A DNA stretch of 64,000 nt, from positions 682,001 to 746,000 of the forward strand of contig CAVTIH010000002.1 of NCBI GenBank assembly GCA_963734815.1. The letters are read 5' to 3'. This DNA is from Palsa-744 sp963734815. Lineage in GTDB: Bacteria > Actinomycetota > Thermoleophilia > Solirubrobacterales > Solirubrobacteraceae. The translations under genes were made by a program, and so were the position numbers. Under the pieces are notes generated by a model, which was not told the origin of the DNA, did no database searches, and saw only the letters and a list, made by a program, of their open reading frames with translations. Below, piece by piece: positions 43,185 to 55,100 of this stretch (positions are counted from its first letter, which is position 1; every line of letters begins with the position of its first letter).

Positions 43185-46100
43185 CGTGTGCTCCCTCCAT
43201 CGACTCCGTCACCGATCCAGCAACCGCCCTCTGGACGAGACTCTCGACATCCATCGTGTCGATGAGTTGAATGTCACCATCACCGATCGACGCTCCATCC
43301 GAGCCGGCCAACTGCAGCAAAATGTCAACCAACCCTGCCTCTCTAAGTCGACTGAGCGGGATCGACGAGATGGCACGGCGGACGTCGTCCGCTTCTTCCT
43401 GCGCCCCACCAACGGCTTGGGGGGTGTCGGGGAATATCTCCACGAGGACGTGAGCAGCGATTGCGGCCGTCGTGGGGTGGTCGAAGACGATGGTGGCGGG
43501 GAGTTGGAGGCCGGTTGTTTGGTTGAGGCGGTTGCGTAGCTCGACGGCGGTGAGTGAGTCGAAGCCGAGCTCTTTGAAGGTCTGTTGTGTGTCGATTGTC
43601 TGTGGTGTGGCGTGTCCGAGGACGATCGCGACTTGGGCTCTGACGAGCTCCAGGACGGTGCGTTGGCGTTCGTCGGTGGGTGTGGTGGCGAGGCGTTGGG
43701 CGAGTGTGTCGCTGTGTGTGTCGGTGTGGCGGCGTGTGGGTAGGCTGACGAGGTCGCTGAAGAGCTCGGGTAGCGTGCCGGCTCGGGCTTGTACGCGTAG
43801 CGCTCGGAGGTCGAGCGGTAGCCCCAGCGTGAGTGGCTCGCTGCTCTTGAGCGCCGCGTCGAATAGTTCGAGGCCGTGCTCGGGGGAGATCATCCGTACC
43901 CCGGAGCGCGCCATCCGCGCGATATCGCCCTCGCTCAAGCCTGCCGCCATCCCGCCGGCCGTGGGCTCCCACAGCCCCCACGCCAGTGAGATCCCGGGCA
44001 ACCCCCGCGCGCGGCGGTGAGCCGCGAGCGTATCCAGCACCGAGTTCGCCGCGGCATAAATGCCCTGGCCCGGGCTGCCAAGCACCCCCGCCGCGGAGGA
44101 AAACAACACAAACGCCTGCAAATCCAGGCCCAGCTCCTCGGTCAGCTCATGCAAATGCCACGCCGCGTCCGCCTTAGCGGCAAACACCCTCTCCACGTGC
44201 TCCGCGCCCAGCGACCCGATCACACCATCGTGGAGGACCCCCGCCGTGTGCACCACACCACGCAGCGGGTGCTCTGCCGCCACCGAGCCCAGCAATGCTC
44301 GCACGGCCTCCCGCTCAGAAACATCGCAAGCCTCGATCCTGACCTGTGCACCCAGCGACTCAAGCTCTCCCCGCAGCTCCCGCGCGCCCTCCGCGCGCTC
44401 ACCGCTGCGACTAGCGAGCACCAAGTGCCTCACACCATGCCGCGCCACCAGATGCCGCGCCAGCAACCCGCCCAGCCCGCCCGTACCACCGGTAATCAAG
44501 ACCGTGCCCTCAGGGTCGATCCCCGCATACGGCGCCACCAGCACGTTCTTACCGACATGCCGCGCCTGGCTCATAAACCGAAACGCCTCCCGTGCATGAC
44601 GCACATCCCACGCAGTCACCGGCAACGGCTCCAACACGCCCCCCGCGAACAACCCCAACAGCTCCCCGAGCATCTCACCAATCCGCTCAGGGCCAGCCTC
44701 CATCAAATCAAACGCACGATAAGCAACCCCCGCATGCTCCCGCGCGACCTCACCCGCCACGCGAAGATCGGTCTTACCCATCTCAACGAACCGGCCGCCC
44801 TCACCCAACAACCCAAGCGAAACATCCACAAACTCGCCCGCCAGCGAATTCAACACCACATCCACACCCAAGAAATGCTCCCCGAACTCAAGCGAACGCG
44901 ACGACGCGATATGCGCCTCATCCAACCCCAACGACCGCAACACACCCCACTTCGAAGGACTCGCCGTAGCGAACACCTCAGCACCCAAATACCCAGCCAG
45001 CTGCACAGCCGCCATCCCAACCCCACCAGCCCCCGCATGCACCAACACCCGCTCACCCCGCCGCAAACCAGCCAAATCAACCAGCCCGTAGTAAGCCGTC
45101 AAAAAGACCGTCGCCACCGACGCCGCCCGCGCAAACGACCACCCATCCGGCACCCCCACAACCAAACGACGATCGACAACCGCCTCCGAACCAAACCCCC
45201 CACACAACCCCATCACCCGATCACCAACCACCAACCCCTCCACACCCTCACCGACCTCCAACACCACCCCAGCACCCTCACCACCCATCACACCACCACC
45301 CGGATACATACCAAGCGCGATCAACACATCCCGAAAATTCAACCCCACCGCACGCACACCCACACGCACCTCACCCCACCCCAACCCAACACCCAACCCA
45401 TCCAACGCCACCAACCCCAACCCCTCCAACGTCCCACCATCACCCACACCCAAACGCCACCCACCACCCACCGGCACCACCAAACCACCACCACCAGCCC
45501 GCACAAGCCGCGGCACAAACACACCACCACCACGAACCACCAACTGCGACTCACCACACCCCAACACACCCAACAACGCCCCCCAACAACCCTCCCCACC
45601 ATCAACATCAACCAACACAAACCGACCAGGATGCTCCAACAACGCCGAACGCACCAAACCCCACACACCCGCACACCCCAAACCCAACCCACCCTCACCC
45701 AAACCCCCCACCACAGCACCACACGTCACAAACACCAAACGAGAATTCGAAAACCGCCAGTCCGACAACCAGGCTTGCAGCGCGGCAAGCGCCGATTCGA
45801 CACTCCGATGCACCGCCGCCGGAGAGCCGCCATCGCTCCGCCCGCCGCCATCGGCCACCGCGATGGTCTGCCCCGCCGCCACATCGCCGAGATCACCGTC
45901 CCATAGCACCACCTTGGGGATCGCGCCGTGATTGTCGAGCATCTCGCTCAGCGCCGCGACATCCTCAAATACCTCAACGACAGCTCCGGCTCCCCTGAGG
46001 GCCTGCGTCAGCGGAGATTGCTCACGCCCCAAAACCACCACGCCGTCCGCGACGTTCGAGGTATCCGGCTGACCAATGGATGCAGCCGGCAGCTCTCGCC

Positions 46101-49100
46101 AGTCCAGCGCGAGCAGCGAGTCGTGCTGCCGACCGCGCGCGGCCACGTCCAGCTGCGCAGTCGACACCTCGCGCGTTACCAGCGCATCGATCGAAGCCAC
46201 CAGCCGTCCCTGCTCGTCGGCGGCCAGCAGCGAGAGATCGCCGCCCCCATCTTTCACCGGAGCCAGCGAGACCCGCAGCGAGGAGGCATCACGCGTGTGA
46301 AGCTCCGCGCCACTGAAGGAAAACGGCAGCCGCACCACGCCGCCATCGCCTGCATCCTCGCGCGCATCCTCCTCCTGCAGGGCGGCGCTCAGCCCCACGT
46401 GGAACGCCGCGTCCAGCAGCGCCGGATGCAGGCCAAAGGACCTGGCCGCAGATCCATCCTCGGTCTCGTCCGAGACGGGCGCGACCTCCGCAAAAAGCTC
46501 GTCGCCACGCCGCCACGCGGCCCGCAAACCTTGAAAGACGGGGCCATATTCAAAGCCGCGCTCGGCCAGCATGTCGTAGAGACCATCCAGCTCGATCGCC
46601 TGTGCATCACGTGGCGGCCAGGCATCGTCGTGCAACGACCTCGCCCGCTCTTGCATGACCGTGGCGCGCCCATTCAGCACGGTGCCGGCGGGTGCCAGCA
46701 CGCCACTGGCGTGACGCGTCCACCCCTCCTCGGGAACCCCATCGTCGCCGACGGGGCCGTCCGCGCGGGAATAGATCCCCACCAAGCGCTCACCTGACCC
46801 GTCACCCGCACCTACCACAACCTGCAGCTGCACCGCATCGTCTTCGGAAAACACCAGGGGAGCCTCAAGCGTCAGCTCGCGCACGGCGCCGTGGCCAAGG
46901 CGCTCGCCGGCAGACAAAGCCAGCTCGAGAAACGCGGTCCCAGCCAACAGCACCTTCCCCATCACGGTGTGATCGCAAAGCCAAGGATGACTGGCGGTGG
47001 AGACACGCCCGGTGAACAGCCACCTTTCGCCATCGGCCAAACCCACCATCGCACCCAGCAGGGGGTGCCCAACCGTCGCCTGGCCGACACCGGCGACATC
47101 GTCTGTGGCCGTTGTGTTTGCGGGCAGCCAGTAGCGCCGGCGCTGGAAGGCATAGGTCGGTATGGATACGCGCTCGGCGGCCGTGTCTTTGAACAGCTCG
47201 CCCCAGCTCACCGCTGCACCGTTGGCCCAGATCTCAGCCAGGGAGCGCAGCGCCGCCTGCGCCTCGGGTCGCTCGCCGCGCAGCAACGGCACCGCCACCA
47301 CCGAGCCGCCACCGGCGTCCGGCGCCGGAGTACCCGCGCCCTGAGCGCCATCCGGCGACTCACCCAAGCAATCCTCGACGATCGCGCTGAGCACACCATC
47401 GGGACCCAGCTCCAGGAAACCACCCACGCCCTGCGCCCGCAACCAGCGAACCCCATCCATGAAACGCACCGGTTCACGTACATGCTCGACCCAGTAGCCA
47501 GGCGAGCAAAGCCGCTCAGCCGCCACCGGCTCCCCCGTCAAATTCGACACGATCGGAATCCGCGGCGCGGCGTAGGACAGGCCATCGGCCACCTCGGCAA
47601 ACTCCTCGAGCATCGCCTCCATGCGCGGCGAATGAAACGCGTGCGACACCCGCAAACGCTTGGTCTTGACCCCCCGCTGCCCCCACAACCCCGCCACCTC
47701 GAGCACCGCGTCCTCATCACCAGAGATCACCACCGCACGAGGGCCATTCACAGCCGCCAACGACACACGCCCGTCCAGCCCCTCGAGCGACCCCACGACC
47801 TCCCGCTCAGACGCCTGAATCGACACCATCGCCCCGCCCTCAGGCAACGCGCCCATCAAGCGCCCGCGCGCCGCCACCAACGTACACGCATCCCCCAGCG
47901 AAAACACCCCGGCCACGCACGCCGCTGCCAGCTCTCCAATCGAGTGGCCCATCAAGAAATCAGGCACCACACCCCAACTCTCCACCAGCCTGAACAACGA
48001 GACCTCCAACGCAAACAAACCCGCCTGCGCAAACAACGTCCGATCCAGCAACCCAGCCCCGTCACCGCCGCCCGCAGACCCGAACATCACCTCCGACAAC
48101 GAACAATCCAACCGCGCATCGAACTCCGCGCAGATCTCATCCAACGCATCCCTGAACACCCCCGACGCCGCATACAACCCCGCACCCATGCCCACACGCT
48201 GAGCACCCTGGCCAGTAAACACAAACGCCAACCCACCACCAGCAAGGGGCGCCACGCCTCGCACCACACCAGGCGCAAAGCTCCCGCACGCCAACGCCTC
48301 AAGACCACCCACAAGCTCCCCACGCGCAGCCCCCAACACCACCGCACGATGCTCAAACACAGCGCGCCCCGCCAACGCCGATCCCACATCCACCAACCCC
48401 AGCTCACGCCCCTCGACAAACTCACGCAGACGCCCAGCCTGGCCGAGCAACGCATCCTCAGTCCTACCCGACAACACCCACGGCACACCACCAGCAAACA
48501 CACCGTCGCCGCTGGAGCCCTCGCGGCTCACCGCAACGTGGCTCGCCGACGGCGCCTCCTCCAGGATCACGTGCGCGTTGGTGCCGCTCACCCCGAACGA
48601 CGACACACCAGCCCGGCGCGGCTCGCCGCTGCGTTGCCACGCCTGCTGTTCGGTCAACAGCGAAACCTCGCCCACCGACCAGTCCACCTTGCTGGAGGGC
48701 TCATCCACGTGCAGCGTCTCGGGCAGCACGCCGTGGCGCATCGCCATCACCATCTTGACAACCCCAGCCACGCCGGCGGCGGCGCCGGTGTGGCCGATAT
48801 TCGACTTGATCGACCCCAGCCACAACGGGCGATCGCGATTGCGCCCATAAGTGGCCAGCAGCGCCTGGGCCTCGATCGGATCGCCGAGCGTCGTGCCCGT
48901 GCCGTGAGCCTCCACCACGTCGACCTGGTCGGACGCGAGACCGGAGTTGGCCAGCGCCTGGAGGATGACCCGCTGTTGGGAGGGACCATTTGGTGCCGAC
49001 AGCCCGTTGCTCGCGCCATCCTGATTGACGGCACTGCCCCGTATCAATCCCAGCACCTGGTGGCCGTTGCGTTGTGCGTCGGAGAGGCGCTCCAGCAGCA

Positions 49101-52100
49101 GCATCCCCCCACCCTCACCCCAACCGACGCCGTCGGCGGCGTCGGCAAAGGACTTGCAACGACCGTCCGGCGCGAGACCGCGCTGCCCGCTGAACTGCGC
49201 AAACAATCCGGGCGTGTCCATGATCGTCACTCCGCCCGCCAACGTCAGCGAGCACTCCCCGGCCCGCAGTGCTCCACACGCCAGATGCAACGCCACCGAC
49301 GCGGAGGAGCAAGCGGTGTCGACCGAGACCGCCGGGCCCTCCAGCCCCAGCGCATACGCCACGCGGCCGGAGACGACGCTCCCAATCGTGCCCGTCAGCC
49401 AGTAGCCCGCGAGATTCTCGAGGCCGTCGGGCGCAGACCACAAACCGGCACCGAAGTCTCCGGGAGTATGACCCGCGAACACGCCGGTGCGGCTGCCGCG
49501 CAGGGTGACCGGGTCGATGCCGGCGTCCTCGAGCGCCTCCCATGAAACTTCCAGCAAAAACCGCTGCGACGGGTCCATGGCGAGTGCCTCTCTGGGGCTG
49601 ATGCCGAAGAACCCGGCGTCGAACTCGTCGGCGTCGTAGATGAATCCGCCTTCGCGTGCGTAGCAAGTCCCAGGGTGGCCGGGGTCGGGATGGTAGAGGC
49701 GCTCGAGATCCCAACCGCGGTCTTCCGGGAACGGGGAGATCGCATCGGTACCGCGGGCGACAAGCTCCCACAGCTCTTCCGGGGAGCGCACCCCACCAGG
49801 GAACCGGCAGCCCATACCGATGATCGCGATCGGCTCGTCACTGCTCGTGACCGACACGGCAGCCATCGCTGTATCGATCTCCGTGTCGGACACCTCCGCC
49901 AGTAGATAACCCGCGAGCGCTACAGGCGTCGGATAATCAAAAATCAAAGTCGCGGGCAGACGCAACCCCGTGGTCTCGTTCAACCGGTTGCGCAACTCCA
50001 GCGCCGACAACGAATCGAGTCCCAGCTCGGTGAACGGTCGTTGCTTACCGATCGCCGCGGGCGAGTCATGGCCCATCGCCGTCGCAATCTCGCCCAACAC
50101 CAGCTCGAGCACCACGCCGTCGCGCTCGGCCTCCGACACCCCCGCCAAACGCCGAGCCAACGACGACGACAACCCCGCCCGCCTACGCACCGGCCGTGAA
50201 CGCACACGCACCAAACCACCGAACAGAGGCGACAGCGACCCAGCCTCAGCCTGCGTCCGCAATGCCGCCGCATCGAGCGGCACCGCCACCGCCACCGCCT
50301 CACCACCGACACCCACCGCATCGAACAACTCAAGACCTTCCCGCTCCGACAGCGAGCCGATCCCCAAACGCGCCATCCGTGCCAGGTCCACCTCACCCAG
50401 CGCACCAGCCATCCCGTCCGCGCGTGCCCACAACCCCCACGCCACCGAGGTGGCTACCAACCCTCGCGCTCGACGGTAACCGGCCAACGCATCCAAAAAG
50501 GCATTGGCCGCCGCGTAATTGCCCTGGCCAGCACTACCAAACGTCGCCGTCGCCGACGAAAACAACACAAACATCGAAAGATCCAGATGCTCGGTGAGCT
50601 CATGCAAGTACCACGCCCCGTCGAGCTTGGGCGCGAACACACGATCAACATGCTCGCTCGTCAACGACCCAACCACAGCATCGTCAAGCACTCCCGCCGC
50701 GTGCACCACCCCACAAAGCGGATGCTCCACCCCCACCTCAGCCAACAACTCCGCGAGCTGCGCACGATCACCCACATCACACGCAGCGATCCTCACCTGC
50801 GCACCCAATCCCACCAACTCCGCCTCGAGCTCATCAACACCCGCGGCCTCACGCCCGCGCCGGCCAACCAGCAGCAAATGCTCAACCCCATGCTCCGCAA
50901 CCAAATGTCTCGCCACCAACCCACCCAGATCGCCCGTACCACCGGTCACCAACACCGTCCCCGCCAAATCGCACCCATCGACACCATCCCCACCCGCAAC
51001 ATCCGACCGCACAAGCCGCGGCGCCACCACCCGCCCAGCCCGAACCGCCAACTGCGGCTCATCGCACCCAGCCACCACACCCAACGCCGCCCGCGAAGCA
51101 TCCTCACCATCCACATCAACCAACACAAATCGCCCGGGATGCTCCACCTGCGCACAACGCACCAACCCCCACACCGGCGACTGCACCAAACCCGAGACTC
51201 CATCCCCACCCGCGACCCCGGCAACCGCACCCCCGGTTACCAGTATCAGTCGCGACTGGGCAAACCGCTCGTCATCGACCCATGCTTGCAACAGGTCCAA
51301 CACACCGCCCACGATCCCACGCACACCGCCAACCACCTCGCCACCGGCACCCTCGCCATCGGCACCCTCGCCAACATCCAAGCCCGCCAACGCCGCACAA
51401 TCCACAAACACCACACCAGGCGCAGCCTCTCCACCATCCACCGCCGACCCCAGCTCCTCCAACTCCCCGAACACACCCACGCCAAGCCCCACGCCCGTCA
51501 GCGCATTCGCCAATCCAACCCCCTCGACGCCCAACACCGCCAACCCGTCACCAGGGGCCCCTACGACAGAGCCGCCAGCCTCCACCGCACTCCACTCCAC
51601 GCCAAACAACGTCCCCAACCCACCACCGGCACCCGCAATCTGCTCACGCGACACCGGCCGCACAGCCAACGACCCAAGCGACACCACCAGCTCACCACCA
51701 TCGTTCACACCCACCAGCGACATACCGCCACCCGCCGGCGTCAAACGCACCCGCAAAGCGTCCGCTCCCTTGACATGCACCTTCGCACCGGTGAACGAAA
51801 ACGGCAGTCGCAGCGCCTCGTCGTTCGTGCGCAAATCGACACCGCTGGTGGTAAGTCCCACGATGATCACCTGCACGGCCGCATCGAACAGCGCCGGATG
51901 CAACTGGTAGTCGGCGGCTTGCACCTGCTCCCGGTCGGGTAGTGACAGCTCTGCGTACAGCTCCTCACCCCGTCGCCACACGGCGTTCACCCCGAGAAAT
52001 GCCGAGCCATAGTTCAGGCCGGTCTCTGCGATCTGGTTGTAGAAGGCATCGATGTCGACGGCTTGGGCGCCCGCCGGAGGCCACGTCTCGCCGGCGAGCG

Positions 52101-55100
52101 GCGCGACTTGCCTCTCGCCCTCGACCGTCGCGCGATCCGCGACCTCCTCGGGAGCCAGCACGCCACTCGCATGACGAGTCCACGCACTCTGCGCTCCATC
52201 CTCCGCGCCACCCTCCGCACGAGCGTAAATCTTCACCGACCGGCGGCCAGCCCCATCGGGCTCCTCGACGGCGACCTGCACCTGCGCATCGCCCCGCTCA
52301 TCCAACACCAGCGGCGCTTCCATCACAAGCTCGTCGAGCAACCCGCAGCCAAGCTGGCCGCCCGCATACAACGCAAGCTCCACGAACGCCACACCCGGCA
52401 CCACACATGCACCCAGCACAACATGATCGGCAAGCCAAGCCGGATCACTCTGCGAAAGCCGACCCGTAAACAAACAACCGCGCTCGTCAGCCAACGCAAC
52501 CGTGGCACTCAAAAGCGGGTGATCAGCGGCACCCAACCCAGCAGACGCCACATCCCCACCACCCACGCCCCCCCAAGGCTGCCAATACCGCTCCCGCTGA
52601 AACGCATAAGTCGGCAGCGACACCTGCCGCGCCCCACAACCGTCGAACGCCCTCGCCCAATCCACATCCCCACCGTGCACCCACACCTCGGCCAAAGCGC
52701 CCAGCAAGGACTCCACCTCAGAGCGATCGCCACGGACCACGGGTACCGCCACCGGCGCGTCCTGCGCCAAACACTCCCGCACAAGCGCGCTCAATACCCC
52801 ATCGGGCCCCAGCTCCAAGAAACTCCCAATCCCCTGCGTCCCCAGCCAACGCGCTCCGTCCAAAAACCGCACCGGCTCGCGCACATGCCGAACCCAATAC
52901 TCGGCCGTGCAAATCCGCTCAGCCTCCACCACTTCGCCAGTCAAATTAGAGACGATCGGGATCCGGGGCGGCGAAAACGAGAGACCTCCGGCAAGCGCCC
53001 CAAACTCATCCAGCATCCCATCCATCCGATGGGAATGAAACGCGTGACTCACACGCAAACGCTTGGTCTTCACACCCCGTTCTCGCCACACGCCCTCAAC
53101 GTCGAGCACAGCGTCCTCATCACCAGACACCACCACCGACTCCGGCCCATTCACCGCCGCCAACGAAACCCTACCCTCAAACGCGCCCAGCGTCTCCAGC
53201 ACGTCTGCCTCGGGCGCCTGCACCGACACCATCGCCCCACCCTCTGGCAAACCGCCCATCAATCGCCCACGCGCCGCCACCAACTGACAGGCATCATCCA
53301 ACGACAACACGCCCGCCACATGCGCCGCCGCCAACTCGCCAATCGAATGGCCCACGACAAAATCGGGCCTCACTCCAAAACTCTCAACCAATCCAAACAA
53401 CGCCACCTCCAAGGCAAACAGCGCGGGCTGCGCATAGGCCGTCCGATCGATCAGCTCTCCGCCCCGTTCCCGCCCGACCCCGCCATCCACAACATCCACA
53501 CCATCGCCAGCTCCGCCACCAAACACCACCCCACGCAACGAACACCCCAAATACCGATCCAACACCCCACACACTTCGTCAAACACACCCCGGAACACCG
53601 CCGAGGACTCATACAACCCCGCACCCATACCAACACGCTGCGCACCCTGGCCGGTAAACAAAAACGCCAGGCGCCCGCCGCCATCGGCGGCCCCGCGCAC
53701 CACGCGGGGGGCACGTTCGCCATCCGCCACCGCCCGCAGGCCGCTCAACAACTCCTCGCGGCCGGCCCCCAACACCACTGCGCGCTGCCCGAAGGTCGCG
53801 CGCCCGAGCAACGAGCGCCCAACGTCGAGCGGCCCGAGCTCCGGGTCGCCCTCGAGGCGCTCCTGGAGACGCTCGGCCTGTCCGCACAACGCCCGCTCGT
53901 CCTTGGCGCTGAGCACCCAAGGCACCGGGCTGCTCCCCACCGCCTGATCGGCGCCCAACAGACCCACTGCCGGCACGCCGTCGTCCTCGGCGCGCTCGCC
54001 GGCGCGCATCGAGCTGTGCTCGTCCATCGGCGCTTCCTCGAGAATCAGGTGCGCATTGGTGCCGCTGATGCCGAACGACGACACTCCCGCGCGACGCGGC
54101 TCCTCGCCGCGCCGCCACGGCTGCTGCTCGGTGAGCAGCGAGATCGAGCCGGCGCTCCACTCCACGTTGGTGGAGGGCTCGTCCACGTGCAAGGTCTTCG
54201 GCAACGCGTCACTACGCATCGCCATCACCATCTTGATCACTCCCGCCACTCCCGCCGCCGCGACGGTGTGACCGATGTTCGACTTGACCGACCCCAGCCA
54301 CAGCGGCCGATCGACGGGCCGATCCTGCCCGTAGGTGGCGATCAGCGCCTGGGCCTCGACGGGGTCGCCAAGCGTCGTGCCCGTGCCGTGACCCTCCACC
54401 ACATCGATCTGACCGGGCGAGAGACCGGCGCTGGCGAGCGCTTGGCTGATCACCCGTTGCTGGGAAGGGCCGTTGGGGGCGGTCAGTCCGTTCGACGCCC
54501 CATCCTGGTTGACAGCGCTGCCACGCACCAGCGCCAGCACGCGGTGACCGTTGCGCCGAGCATCCGAAAGGCGCTCCAGCAACAGCACTCCCATACCCTC
54601 GGCGAAGCCGGTGCCATCTGCCGCGCGCGCATAGGACTTGCACCGGCCATCCGGCGAGAGTCCCCGCTGGCGGCTGAACTCGACGAACAACCCCGGGGTC
54701 GCCTGTACCGTCACACCTCCCGCCAACGCCAGCGAGCACTCGCGCCCTCGCAGCGCCTGACTTGCCAGATGCAACGCAACAAGCGAAGAGGAACAAGCAG
54801 TATCGACCGACACCGCCGGCCCCTCCAAGCCAAAGGTGAAAGCGATGCGACCGGAGGCGATGCTGTCCGTTGCACCCGTCAAGCGATAGCCTTCGAGCTC
54901 GGGCGGAGCCGGTCCGTAAATACCCGATCCATAGCTTGAGGAGCTGATGCCGGCGAACACACCGGTCTGGCTGCCCCGTAGCGAAACCGGGTCCATCTTG
55001 GCATCTTCAATTGCCTCCCACGCCCCTTCCAGGAGCAGACGCTGCTGTGGATCCATCGCCAGCGCCTCGCGCGCGCTGACCCCGAAGAAGCGCGCATCGA

